A stretch of DNA of 64,000 bases from assembly GCA_041940425.1 (NCBI GenBank), contig JBGTSF010000020.1, positions 3,611 through 67,610 on the forward strand, written 5' to 3'. A model generated the notes under the pieces. That model saw nothing but the letters and a program-made list of their open reading frames with translations, was not told the origin of the DNA and did not search any database. The first letter of the stretch is position 1. The number at the start of each line of letters is the position of its first letter. The stretch is from DATHTS01 sp041940425. GTDB taxonomy: Bacteria; Acidobacteriota; Blastocatellia; Pyrinomonadales; Pyrinomonadaceae. A program made the translations under genes and the position numbers. Below are positions 33,852 to 42,739 of this stretch, one piece after another.

Positions 33852-34430
33852 ATGCGTTTCAATTCAAAACACACATTTTTCACACTCCTTTTCTGTCTGC
33901 TTTTGACGGCGGTTTCGGTGTCGGCTCAAAAAGACGGGGACAAAAATCTTTCGATTACTTTTCCCGAAGTTGACGGCTGGGAAAAAGGCGACGTTACGAC
34001 CTATCCGATTCCCGAACTCGGCTACAGCGTCAGTTATCAATCCGAGGAAGGCGGAAAAGTAACGGTTTACGTCTATAACGGCGGCAACAAAAAGATCGCC
34101 GACGGCATTGAAGATAAGATCGTCAAAAAACAGATCGAACAAGCCGCCGGCGACATCGAGGCGTTCGGTGAAAGAGGGACATACCAAAACGTGAAGAAGA
34201 TCAAAGACGACACCGTCACGCTCGGCGGCGCAAACGGCAAGGTCAAAGCTCTCTATAAACTCTACACCTTCGAAATTCGCGGCGATGAGGTCGAATCGGA
34301 AATCTACCTTTTCGGTCATCAAAACAATTTCATCAAGATCAGAGCCACCCGTCTGAAAAGCGTTGACGGCGCGGAAAACGCGGACATGAAAAAACTGCTC
34401 GCGGAAATAGACAAATTATTTTCAAAATAA
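33852..34430 (+). CDS. Small secreted protein of unknown function
   Basis: 192 residues. Signal peptide ~1-26 (FFTLLFCLLLTAVSVSAQ). The mature part is beta-rich: ITFPEVDGWEKGDVTTYPI, GYSVSYQSEEGGKVTVYVYN, then a lone helix and a final region IKIRATRLKSVDGAENADMK ending in a helix (KKLLAEIDKLF). It may bind a ligand in the periplasm. I do not recognise the family. It starts a plus-strand run that continues with the gene at 34596. Confidence 0.7.
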   Translation: MRFNSKHTFFTLLFCLLLTAVSVSAQKDGDKNLSITFPEVDGWEKGDVTTYPIPELGYSVSYQSEEGGKVTVYVYNGGNKKIADGIEDKIVKKQIEQAAGDIEAFGERGTYQNVKKIKDDTVTLGGANGKVKALYKLYTFEIRGDEVESEIYLFGHQNNFIKIRATRLKSVDGAENADMKKLLAEIDKLFSK

Positions 34431-34510
34431 TCCGGGCAAAATTCTTGTATAAATTCGAAAAAGAGAGGTTATAAAGTCAATCTCTCTTTTTTTGCTTTGA
34501 AAAAAAAATA

Positions 34511-34539
34511 TTGACATAACCTCCGCATTCAATTACCTT
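34511..34539 (+). promoter_or_regulatory. Candidate promoter of the 34596 gene
   Basis: Perfect TTGACA (34511-34516), 17-bp spacer, TACCTT (34534-34539). A strong TAGGAGGA ribosome binding site lies before the ATG at 34596. Confidence 0.5.
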
Positions 34540-34595
34540 AGCAGTTGAAATTTCCAAAAATTTCATATCTCAATAATCCCTAGGAGGACTCCTGT

Positions 34596-35321
34596 ATGTC
34601 TGAACAAGGTCATGCCAAGAATCTGGCACACTTTTCACAGCATATTATTATCGTTACGTCTTTCGGCGCGCAGTATAATCCGGGAAACCCGAAGATCGGG
34701 ATACCGTTTCTGCAAACCAAAAAGACGGCATCGCAAGCCGCGTTTGACGCGGTCATACCGAAGGCGACCGCCGAAGCCAACGCGATCAACGCGCGGCAGG
34801 CGGCGTTCGAGCCTTTGGACAAACTCGTTACCCGCATCAACGCGGCGGCGGCGGCGGTCATCGAGGACGAAGCGTTTCTCAATGACCTGCGCGAGATCAC
34901 CCGCAAACTGCAGGGCAGACGCGCTTCCGAAGCGGTCAAGGACGATCCGGCGACGGCGGGCATTGACGAATCGGAAAAGAGCCATTCGGCTTCGCAGATG
35001 AGCTTTGACAATCGCATCGCCAATTTCGCGGCATTGATTGACCTGCTCAAATCGAAAGCCGAATACGCGCCGAACGAGTCGGAACTGCAAACGGCAACGC
35101 TCGAAGCGATGCTGGCGGAAATGCAGGCGACCAACACCGCCGCCATAACCGCCATCGCCGAAGCCCGCGCCGCGCGCGCCAACCGCGACGAAGTGTTATA
35201 CAACGACACGGACGGTTTGCATATTCTGGACGAGCTGATCAAAAAATACGTCAAAAGCGTCTTCGGCGCGGACAGTTCGCAATACCAACAATTGCGGGCT
35301 TTAGAAATCAGAAAGCCCTAG
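34596..35321 (+). CDS. Conserved-looking protein of unknown function, helical
   Basis: 241 residues, no signal peptide, Ala-rich and mostly helical. N-terminal AHFSQHIIIVTSFGAQYNP and C-terminal RDEVLYNDTDGLHILDELIKKYVKSVFGADSSQY resemble, from memory, a hypothetical family common in Bacteroidota (pattern SYGAxYNPxxxxI ... KKYVKSVFGASSPQY). That recollection is an inference. A strong ribosome binding site and its own promoter suggest good expression. Nothing in the sequence gives a catalytic site. The next gene is very AT-rich and unrelated. Confidence 0.7.
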   Translation: MSEQGHAKNLAHFSQHIIIVTSFGAQYNPGNPKIGIPFLQTKKTASQAAFDAVIPKATAEANAINARQAAFEPLDKLVTRINAAAAAVIEDEAFLNDLREITRKLQGRRASEAVKDDPATAGIDESEKSHSASQMSFDNRIANFAALIDLLKSKAEYAPNESELQTATLEAMLAEMQATNTAAITAIAEARAARANRDEVLYNDTDGLHILDELIKKYVKSVFGADSSQYQQLRALEIRKP

Positions 35322-35465
35322 CGCGAAAGGCAACAGGACGTAAAAAATTGAAGCGCGAATGTAAAAAGTTGGCGTAATACTGAAAGTGTGAGTTTAAAAA
35401 CCGTAATCACAACTGTTAGCTATAAAGAGTATTTTTTATAGTAATCTTATTTAATTGAAACAAAT

Positions 35466-36584
35466 ATGAAGAAAGTAACTATATCGAAGAAACAAGATAG
35501 ATTTTTAAGTGAATTTTTGAAAACAAAGACATTGATGGATTTAATGCCATACTATGTTACATCTGTTTCTAAAAGCATTGATATTTATTCTATTCTTCCA
35601 TCTGATTTAATCAATAAACTAAAAGAAAAATTTGAAACTTTTCAATATGCTGTTGGGACTGAAATAACTGATAGCGAAAAGGAATTTACCGAAGATGAGA
35701 TTATTAGATACCTTTCAGGGTTATCAGATCAAGAATTTTTAATTCGCTATATTTATTCACTTAAAGGAGATGATTTCGATATTAATCGAATTTCAAAGAA
35801 AATTATTAATGAATCTTTAGAAATGCTTGAAGAACTTCGACAGATAATTACAGGTAAGAACGGTTTGTTTAGTAAAGATTTCGATTTGGAAGGTTATGTA
35901 GATCAATTTATTTATTCTATCGGGGGTATGCGTGTTACTGATTTAGTTGATTACGATGCCTCAAAAATGCCAGATAATGCAGATTACTACTTTTCAAAAG
36001 TGGATGTAATTGTTGAATTAAAAACAATTCAAACAGACCATCTAAAAAAAAAGATAGATAAAATAGAGGACCAAAAAAACAAGATACTTCAAATTGCTAG
36101 AATCGTTCCCTTCAAAAATCTAGATAGAAAGCTTGCACAAGTAGAATTTAATATTATGAGGAACTCACTGGTAACTGCCACGAAAACTGCTAACAAACAA
36201 ATAAAACTTACACGACACATTTTGAAAAAGCCCAATGCTAAAGGCGTTGTATTTTACATAAATGATGGGTTTTATAGTATCAATCCATTTGAAATGATTG
36301 AACTTTTATGGAATCCGATTACACGAGATTTTTCAGGTATTGACGGCATTTTTTGGGCGAATTTTAGGCGACTCGCAAATATGAAAGATGATCCAGACCA
36401 TAAATATTTTATTTTTGATCAACGCACGCGAGATCAAGTTCCACAATATTTCAGAGATTTTGTTAATTTTTTTGGCGCGGCATGGCTTAACTACCCTTAT
36501 GCGTTAGTAGGTAATAGACCTGATAGACATATTATTTCTGATGATCCTAACAATCTTAGAAAGGCATCGTTCCAAAACATTTAA
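35466..36584 (+). CDS. AT-rich gene of unknown function, possible PD-(D/E)xK nuclease-like
   Basis: 372 residues with base composition far more AT-rich than its neighbours, suggesting recent transfer. Helical N-terminus (KQDRFLSEFLKTKTLMDLMP), no signal peptide or transmembrane segment. Residues ~176-192, KVDVIVELKTIQTD, resemble the D...ExK core of PD-(D/E)xK nucleases, but this short match is weak. The C-terminal half has GIDGIFWANFRRLANM and HKYFIFDQRTRDQVP. I do not recognise the family. It lies between the unknown gene at 34596 and a large palindrome and minisatellite. Confidence 0.65.
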   Translation: MKKVTISKKQDRFLSEFLKTKTLMDLMPYYVTSVSKSIDIYSILPSDLINKLKEKFETFQYAVGTEITDSEKEFTEDEIIRYLSGLSDQEFLIRYIYSLKGDDFDINRISKKIINESLEMLEELRQIITGKNGLFSKDFDLEGYVDQFIYSIGGMRVTDLVDYDASKMPDNADYYFSKVDVIVELKTIQTDHLKKKIDKIEDQKNKILQIARIVPFKNLDRKLAQVEFNIMRNSLVTATKTANKQIKLTRHILKKPNAKGVVFYINDGFYSINPFEMIELLWNPITRDFSGIDGIFWANFRRLANMKDDPDHKYFIFDQRTRDQVPQYFRDFVNFFGAAWLNYPYALVGNRPDRHIISDDPNNLRKASFQNI

Positions 36585-36714
36585 AAATCATTGTTCGTCA
36601 GGCGGCACAGCCGCGAAAAACAGACTTTTTTTTATTTTTGGAGAATGAACCGCGCGCATAACGCGAAAAGACACGAAGAAAATTTATTTGGAGCAGATCT
36701 CAGATTAATGCGAT

Positions 36715-36792
36715 ACAGGCGGAAACGCGACCGTTAGGGAGCGTGTTCTTTACGTTGAAAACACGCTCCCTGGCGGTCGCGTTTCCGCCTGT
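36715..36792. repeat. Large palindrome next to the minisatellite
   Basis: Outer arms ACAGGCGGAAACGCGACCG (36715-36733) and their complement (36774-36792) enclose a second pair of 11-bp arms (36737-36747, 36760-36770), giving a 78-bp hairpin. The intergenic gap 36585-37096 otherwise holds only this, the 21-bp array and a terminator. Confidence 0.85.
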
Positions 36793-36806
36793 TTTTGGGC
36801 AAAGCC

Positions 36807-37016
36807 GGTTGGAATAACCTTCCGCACGGTTGGAATGGGTTTCCGCACGGATGGAATTGCCGTCCGCACGATTGGAACTTGTTTCCGCACGGTTGGAATG
36901 ACCTTCCGCACGCATGGAATGACCTTCCGCACGGTTAAAACGACCTTCCGCACGGATGGATGAGGCTTCCGCACGGTTGGAATGAGCCTCCGCACAGTTG
37001 GGATGAGCTTCCGCAC
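36807..37016. repeat. 21-bp minisatellite, ten units
   Basis: Ten consecutive 21-bp units (consensus TTCCGCACGGTTGGAATGACC with drift) in perfect register, 210 bp. On the minus strand two frames stay open: one reads as heptads of the type RKVIPTV, another as AEGHSNR. It is not a CRISPR array because there are no unrelated spacers. Confidence 0.9.
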
Positions 37017-37042
37017 GGGTTTTTCGGGCGGGATTTATTGAA

Positions 37043-37070
37043 AAAGCCCTGCAAATGCTCGCAGGGCTTT
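37043..37070 (-). terminator. Terminator of the radical SAM transcript
   Basis: AAAGCCCTGC/GCAGGGCTTT arms (37043-37052, 37061-37070) around an 8-nt loop, with a T run on the minus strand, 27 bp past the radical SAM stop codon. Confidence 0.85.
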
Positions 37071-37096
37071 GGTCGTTTTTGAATTGAATGTCCGAA

Positions 37097-39130
37097 TTAC
37101 GCGGTCGCTTCTTCGGTTTTGGCTTTTTTCTCGCGTTTGATGCCGCCGATCTGGACGAGTTTTTCGCCTTTGATCTGGTTTTTTTCCATTACCATCTGCT
37201 GGTAAAGTTTGCGCATCATCTGCATTTCTTCCGCCGCCGTTTTCGGTCCTTCCATTTCCGGTTTGTTCGGGCGTTGGAGGTCAACTTCGTTCAGGACGAG
37301 GTTGTGCGATTTGTCGCCGAGTTCGACTTCTTTGCCGCGCGCGAAGACTTCGTGCCGACCGTGTTCTTTATACCACTGCGCGACCGTCGCGTTCTGGTGC
37401 ATATGCTCGATGATATTGCGCCAGCCGATGCCGGTGTTGTATGCGCAGAACGAAATCTCGCCTTCCTGCGTGCCGTAGGGAATGATGCACATTTCCGTGC
37501 GGCGGAAATCGTAGTTGAACAGATCCTGGAACCACATTCCCGCGATGAACAGGAAGTTCCAAGGGTCTTGACGGCGTTTTTCGATGTCTTCGAGCGTGCG
37601 GTCGGGACCGACTTTGCCGTAATCCTTACCGGACAAGCCGAATGATTTATCGAATTTCTTCAAAATGCCGCCGAGCGTCAGACTTTGCGGCGCGCCGTAC
37701 GGGTTGTAGTTTTTCAAGAGCGCCAAGCCCATCATGAAATTCGAAAACCACTTGCCGCGGTTCGTGTCCGTGATGTGCTGCATGTCCGTAACGAGTCCCT
37801 GAATGTTCAGGAATTGCGGAACGGGCGCCATTTCTTTCGTTTCCTTGTTGATCATCACCGCCGTTCCGACACCGCAGTTCGGATGACAGCCGCACGAAAC
37901 TTGTCCCCATTCGTTTTCCGGTCCGTGAACAACGTCCGCGAAATCCGCGAACGCGCCCATCAAAGAAAGCGGGAACCAATCGCGCGTCGGTTCGGTGATG
38001 CCGACCTGTTTCTGAACGTCCTGCGCGAGATGCGACAGGGTGTAACGCTGTTGGAGTCTGCGCTGTTCGGTGATGTGTTCGTCACGCCCCGTAAACGAAA
38101 CCGGCTGGAATGCGATGAACGAAATCTTTTTCGGATTTTCCAGAGCGAAACGAATGATCGAACCGACCTGGTCATTATTAATACCGTTGACCAATGTCGT
38201 TACGAGAATAATGTCAACGCCCGCTTCGTGCAGGTTGTTGATGGCTCTCAGTTTGACATCGAACAGGTTGCCGATCTGTCTGTGCGAGTTCGCATCGTTG
38301 CCGATACCGTCAAATTGCAGGTAAACAAATCTTAAACCTGCTTCGGCGGCTTGACGGCAGAATTCTTTCGATTTGGCGAATTCGATTCCGTTGGTCGCCG
38401 CCTGCACCGAGTTGTAACCGACTTTGCGTGCGTAGCGAACGGCTTCCAAAAAGTGCGGCGAAAGTGTCGGCTCACCGCCCGAATACTGCACCGACATCTG
38501 ACGGCGCGGTTTGATCTGGATCGCGTTGTCGAGAATTTCTTTCACGTCTTCCATCGAAAGCTCATGAACAAACCCGACCTGGTTCGCGTCCATAAAACAC
38601 GGGTCGCACATCATATTACAGCGATTGGTTAAGTCAACCGTCAAAACTGCGCCGCGTCCGTATTTGATCGAGGATGTGCCGTGATTGTGAAGTTTTTCGT
38701 CGTTGTGCGAACGCATATCGCGTCCCGGAAATAATGTTTCGATATGTTTCAAAAACGCCGAATCAATCGCCATCAAATCTTCGAAATGCCCGTGTTCGGG
38801 ACAATCTTTGATCATCCATATCTGCCCGTCGCGTTCGATGATCTGCGCTTTGATCTCGCCGACCTTATCGTTGATAAGCGTCGAAACGTCGCGCTCGCCG
38901 CTCAGAATTTGCTCGCGAGCTTCGATCACGCAGTTCGGACAGAGCGAGTCGGTCGTCCTGGGGAAGCCGAGCGTCGGCTTAGATTTTTCCCACGATTTCA
39001 AGATCGGTTTGTCCGCCCATTTCGGCGTGAACGACGGGTTCGGTTTGTATTTATTTACCGACTTGATCGCGTTAAATGCTCCTTTGGCGATATACGTCAA
39101 GCCTTTTTCAAAATGTTTAACTGGTCTCAT
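37097..39130 (-). CDS. Radical SAM protein of the tetraether-lipid-synthase-like type
   Basis: 677 residues from the ATG at 39130 (longer starts at 39175 and 39247 are possible; a GGAG stretch precedes 39130). The order of motifs, CPNC (64-67), CPEHG (110-114), then DLTNRCNMMCDPCFMDAN with the cluster cysteines 171/175/178, and SGGEPTLSPHFLEAV, is that of the Tes/MJ0619-type family, whose archaeal member couples lipid tails into tetraethers. A bacterial relative (Mss) is reported to make membrane-spanning lipids. Additional Cys motifs (CGCHPNCGVG) suggest auxiliary clusters. Acidobacteria are known for membrane-spanning iso-diabolic acid, so a lipid role is plausible but inferred. The C-terminal tail is Lys/Glu-rich. 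Confidence 0.8.
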   Translation of the reverse strand: MRPVKHFEKGLTYIAKGAFNAIKSVNKYKPNPSFTPKWADKPILKSWEKSKPTLGFPRTTDSLCPNCVIEAREQILSGERDVSTLINDKVGEIKAQIIERDGQIWMIKDCPEHGHFEDLMAIDSAFLKHIETLFPGRDMRSHNDEKLHNHGTSSIKYGRGAVLTVDLTNRCNMMCDPCFMDANQVGFVHELSMEDVKEILDNAIQIKPRRQMSVQYSGGEPTLSPHFLEAVRYARKVGYNSVQAATNGIEFAKSKEFCRQAAEAGLRFVYLQFDGIGNDANSHRQIGNLFDVKLRAINNLHEAGVDIILVTTLVNGINNDQVGSIIRFALENPKKISFIAFQPVSFTGRDEHITEQRRLQQRYTLSHLAQDVQKQVGITEPTRDWFPLSLMGAFADFADVVHGPENEWGQVSCGCHPNCGVGTAVMINKETKEMAPVPQFLNIQGLVTDMQHITDTNRGKWFSNFMMGLALLKNYNPYGAPQSLTLGGILKKFDKSFGLSGKDYGKVGPDRTLEDIEKRRQDPWNFLFIAGMWFQDLFNYDFRRTEMCIIPYGTQEGEISFCAYNTGIGWRNIIEHMHQNATVAQWYKEHGRHEVFARGKEVELGDKSHNLVLNEVDLQRPNKPEMEGPKTAAEEMQMMRKLYQQMVMEKNQIKGEKLVQIGGIKREKKAKTEEATA

Positions 39131-39832
39131 TATTCTCAATTCTCCAATAGAAATTTCTAAATGCGGTTGTTGCATACGAGTAATCTTTTCGATTCGATGC
39201 TTAAAATTTGTTTTGTAAAAATGCGCGGTATGTAAATTTGAACGCAAAGATTAAGAAACAACCGTCAATCCTTATAATATTATAGAGCAATCGCCGTGCC
39301 TCTTTTGTCAGGTAAGATATCTGTAGATATTTCAATGGTTTGGAAAGATTTTAGCCGGTTTTGGAGTTTTATTGATGTGTGGCAAGATGACCCACTAAAA
39401 CAATGATGGGGTATAAAAGGTTTATTCTGACACAAAAACTTCTAGTGAATTTATTGATAATTAACAGTTATGTAGGGCAAGAAATTTAAACCAATGTTTA
39501 AGAGTTTTCCACAAAAAATCACCGAAAAATGGTTAAAACTAAAGTTTCGTTTAGGAAATATCGCGGCTTAAAAAAATCGTGGATTTTCGTTCACCTATAG
39601 TTCACATTTAAGCAGTTGGTTTAACGATTACTTGAAGGAATAAGCATAAAATGCTGAAATGATATAACTTACGCGGTCAAAAAAAACTCTTTACACATTC
39701 CTTTTTTTTATGTTAAATTCACTACACCTTTCGAAAGAGTATTACGGTTTTTGGGACGTTAACCGGAATTAAAACGATTTACCTTAGAATAACAGAGACA
39801 TATATAAAGGATTTTGGCTTTAAACGATATTT
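39131..39832. other. AT-rich intergenic region between divergent genes
   Basis: About 700 bp without a convincing gene. It contains one DnaA-box-like TTTTCCACA near 39515 and a candidate promoter for the next gene (TTTACA near 39691, AT-rich -10 further down). No repeat or RNA structure was recognised. The minus-strand promoter region includes TATAAT-like sequence near 39275. Confidence 0.45.
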
Positions 39833-41224
39833 ATGACCATTCGTTTCGGAACTTCCGGTTGGAGAGCAATTATCGCAGATGAATTTACGTTTGAAAAGGT
39901 CAGAGCAGTAACCGAAGCGATTTGCCGATATTTGAAAGATAGTTCGAGCGAAGACCGAAAGACTTTGATTGTCGGACACGATACGCGGTTTATGGGCGAG
40001 AATTTCGCTCAAGTCGCCGCCGAGATCGCTAAGGCGAAAGGTTTTAGAGTTTTGCTTTGCAATCATCCGACGCCGACACCGACGATTTCGCACGCTATAC
40101 GCGATCAGAAAGCGGTCGGCGGGATAAATTTTACGGCTTCGCACAATCCGCCCGAATATCAGGGAATAAAATTTTCGACTGCCGACGGTGCCCCGGCATT
40201 GCCTGAAATTACGAAGCAGATCGAGGAAAATTTCAAAAACGCCGCGACGGTCGAAGATGCGGCGGGCGGCTCGATAGAAGAATTTGATGCGCGCGCCGCG
40301 TATCTGGACGATTTGAAAACTAAAATTCGCTTTGATGTGATCGCCGAATCAAAAGGAAAATACGCCTATGACGCACTCTGGGGAACGGGTCGCGGTTATC
40401 TCGATAAGGTTTTACGCGACATCGGCTTAGAGGTCGAAACGATTCACGATTGGCGCGACGTAACATTCGGCGGGCAGTCGCCCGAACCCGGCGAAGAACA
40501 TCTGGACGAACTCCGCGCGGCGGTTAAATCGAAGAATTTGACTTTGGGAGTTTCGACTGACGGCGACGGCGACCGGTTCGGAGTCATTGATTCGAATGGC
40601 GAATTTATCCAGCCGAATGATCTGGTCGCTCTTTTGACGGATTATCTAGCCGAAAGCAGAGACTGGACGGAAGGCGCGGCACGCAGCGTGGCGACATCGA
40701 ATCTGATTGACAGAGTTGCCGAAAAACGCGGATTGAAATTATACGAAACGCCGGTCGGATTTAAATTTATCGGCGAATTGATAAATAAGGACGAGATCAT
40801 CCTTGGCGGAGAAGAATCCGCAGGGCTTTCGATCAAAGGTCACTTTCCCGAAAAAGACGGCATCTTAGCTTGCCTCTTAGCAATCGAAGCGGTTGCGGCG
40901 CGCGGGAAAAGTTTGACCGAGCAGTTAAAAGAATTGACAAACGAAGTCGGCGCGCTTTACTCGAAACGGATCGGAGTAAAACTGACCGACGAGGTGCAGA
41001 AGAGTTTGAAAGAAAAACTTTCGCAGGAGCCGACCGAAATCGGCGGGCGAAAGATTGAAACGATAAACCGCTTGGACGGCGTGAAATTTATCTTTGAGGA
41101 CGGAAGCTGGATGCTGATGAGACCGTCGGGAACAGAACCGCTCGTGAGGATTTACGCCGAGACTGAAAATAAGGAAGATTTGGAGGTGCTGATTGAGCAA
41201 GGTCGCCGCTACTTACTGGGATAA
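39833..41224 (+). CDS. Phosphoglucomutase/phosphomannomutase family enzyme
   Basis: A 463-residue alpha-D-phosphohexomutase that interconverts hexose 6- and 1-phosphates. Catalytic Ser103 lies in NFTASHNPPEYQG, the metal loop DGDGDR is at 243-248, the sugar-specificity loop is GGEESAGLS and the phosphate-binding loop RPSGTEPLVRIYAE is near the C-terminus. All four are intact. GGEESAGLS fits PGM/PMM-type specificity; the exact substrate is not fixed. It could supply the sugar nucleotidyltransferase at 13203. The next gene overlaps its 3' end. Confidence 0.95.
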   Translation: MTIRFGTSGWRAIIADEFTFEKVRAVTEAICRYLKDSSSEDRKTLIVGHDTRFMGENFAQVAAEIAKAKGFRVLLCNHPTPTPTISHAIRDQKAVGGINFTASHNPPEYQGIKFSTADGAPALPEITKQIEENFKNAATVEDAAGGSIEEFDARAAYLDDLKTKIRFDVIAESKGKYAYDALWGTGRGYLDKVLRDIGLEVETIHDWRDVTFGGQSPEPGEEHLDELRAAVKSKNLTLGVSTDGDGDRFGVIDSNGEFIQPNDLVALLTDYLAESRDWTEGAARSVATSNLIDRVAEKRGLKLYETPVGFKFIGELINKDEIILGGEESAGLSIKGHFPEKDGILACLLAIEAVAARGKSLTEQLKELTNEVGALYSKRIGVKLTDEVQKSLKEKLSQEPTEIGGRKIETINRLDGVKFIFEDGSWMLMRPSGTEPLVRIYAETENKEDLEVLIEQGRRYLLG

Positions 41225-41558
41225 TTCGAACGTCGTTACGACACGAAGAGAAACACGCGCAATGAGTGTAAGAAAAAAACAAAGCGCAAAAAAAAACAGT
41301 TGGTTCGGCTTTGCCGCCGTCGCTTCGATCAGTTTTCTTCTCTGTTTGGCAATTAATCTGCGCGCCTTTACGGAGATGCGTCAGGAAATAAATACGAACG
41401 AGCAGTTAAATCTGCAGATAGAAACTTTGACAACCGAAAATCTGGCTTTAGAAGAAGAGATTAGAGATTTACGCAAGGACGAACGCGCCATCGAGCGCGA
41501 AGCCCGCAAGATCGGGATGAGCCGTCCGAACGAAAAAATTCTTGTTCCGGCGAACTAA
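41193..41558 (+). CDS. FtsB/DivIC-like septum formation protein
   Basis: 121 residues if it starts at the TTG at 41193 (a GGAGGT box precedes it, but this lies inside the previous gene), or 98 from the ATG at 41262. A single transmembrane helix (FAAVASISFLLCLAINLRAF) is followed by a coiled coil (INTNEQLNLQIETLTTENLALEEEIRDLRKDERAIEREARKIG) and the EARKIGMSRPNEKILVP end that is typical of DivIC/FtsB. Such proteins join FtsL and FtsQ in the divisome. The start is uncertain; the family call is good. It overlaps the mutase gene by 32 bp in the longer form. Confidence 0.82.
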   Translation: MSKVAATYWDNSNVVTTRRETRAMSVRKKQSAKKNSWFGFAAVASISFLLCLAINLRAFTEMRQEINTNEQLNLQIETLTTENLALEEEIRDLRKDERAIEREARKIGMSRPNEKILVPAN

Positions 41559-41674
41559 AAACTTTGCGGAAAGTTTTTGTTCAAAGAAACTTGATGTAGT
41601 AAACCTGCCCGTAAACAATCTGCCTTTTGCCTATCCGCTCCGCTTTGCCTTCAGGATGCCTGCCGCCAAAATTC

Positions 41675-41706
41675 GCGGCTTCGAGTTACCCGAAACTCGA
41701 AGCCGC
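41675..41706. terminator. Hairpin downstream of the FtsB-like gene
   Basis: 13-bp arms GCGGCTTCGAGTT (41675-41687) and complement (41694-41706) with a 6-nt loop; the T run is weak, so termination is likely but not sure. Confidence 0.55.
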
Positions 41707-41791
41707 ACCACCTTCCCCTTCGGGATTACAGATTAAAAATTAAAAATTTAAGATTTCAAAAATTAAAACCGTTCGTTTACTATTTTGTTAA

Positions 41792-42739
41792 ATGAATGGT
41801 TTTCGTCTTTTTTATTCGCCTTACTATTACGCCGATATCGGCGAAGGTCATGTTTTCCCGATCAAAAAATTCGAACTCGTCCGCGATAAACTTTTAGAAG
41901 AGGGAACGCTTTTGCCGGAAGAGATTTTCGAGCCTCAGCCCGCATCGGTCGAAGACGTTCAGTTGGTTCACACGGAAGATTACATAAGCCGTCTAATAAA
42001 CGGCGAACTGACCGCGAAGGAAGTTCGCAAACTCGGTCTGCCGTGGTCGAAATCTCTCGTTCGTCGTTCTTTCCTTGCAACTTCCGGCACGATCAATGCG
42101 GCGAAATACGCATTATCTTCGGGCATTGCGTCGAATCTCGCGGGCGGAACGCATCACGCTTTTCCCGACAGGGGCGAAGGCTTTTGTGTTTTAAATGATG
42201 TCGCGGTCGCTATCCGCGTTCTGCAAAAAGAAAATTTAGCGAAAAGATTTTTGATCGTTGATCTCGACGTTCATCAGGGCAACGGGACGGCTTTTATTTT
42301 CAAAGACTCGCCGGAAGTTTTTACATTCTCGATGCACGGCGCGAAAAATTATCCTTTATTTAAAGAGATTTCAAATCTCGACATCGAGCTTCCCGACAAA
42401 ACATCCGACAAAGAATATCTCGAAACATTGGAAGAAGCCCTGCCGCGCATTTTTCTTCACGATCCCGACATTATTTTTTATCTCGGCGGCGCAGACCCAT
42501 TTGAAAAAGACAAACTCGGACGGCTTGCGCTGACGATGGACGGTTTAATGCGCCGCGACGAAACCGTTCTGCAATTTGCAAAGGAAAAGCACACGCCGGT
42601 CGTTACCGTGATGTCCGGCGGCTACGCGCTCGACATCAACGATACGGTCGAAATTCACGCGAACACAATCCGCGCGGTAAAAAGAGTTTTCTTTAAAAAC
42701 AGCGTCGAAAAATTTATTGCCAAAGCTATTGACACCTAG
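41792..42739 (+). CDS. Histone-deacetylase-family deacetylase
   Basis: A 315-residue class I/II-type zinc deacetylase, AcuC-like. Active site: His121-His122 in AGGTHHAFPDRGEGFC, zinc ligands Asp159 and His161 in IVDLDVHQGNGT and Asp235 in YLGGADPFEKD. Late VVTVMSGGYALDIND holds the usual glycine loop. In bacteria such enzymes remove acetyl from lysines (acetyl-CoA synthetase) or from polyamines; the target here is unknown. It is complete and single in the window. Its final codons overlap a candidate promoter of the next gene. Confidence 0.93.
   Translation: MNGFRLFYSPYYYADIGEGHVFPIKKFELVRDKLLEEGTLLPEEIFEPQPASVEDVQLVHTEDYISRLINGELTAKEVRKLGLPWSKSLVRRSFLATSGTINAAKYALSSGIASNLAGGTHHAFPDRGEGFCVLNDVAVAIRVLQKENLAKRFLIVDLDVHQGNGTAFIFKDSPEVFTFSMHGAKNYPLFKEISNLDIELPDKTSDKEYLETLEEALPRIFLHDPDIIFYLGGADPFEKDKLGRLALTMDGLMRRDETVLQFAKEKHTPVVTVMSGGYALDINDTVEIHANTIRAVKRVFFKNSVEKFIAKAIDT

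Noticed and set aside
36807..37016. Possible CRISPR array
   Set aside because: Units are contiguous 21-bp repeats with gradual drift; no unique spacers and no cas genes.
36700..37016. Heptapeptide-repeat proteins on the minus strand
   Set aside because: The frames run across the minisatellite and the palindrome, lack a ribosome binding site, and two overlapping frames are open at once; kept as a repeat, not a gene.
39131..39832. Replication origin
   Set aside because: Only one DnaA-box-like sequence was found and no dnaA/dnaN genes are near, so AT richness alone is not enough.
41542..41736. Small ORF after the FtsB-like gene
   Set aside because: It overlaps the end of that gene and a hairpin, with no ribosome binding site and biased composition.
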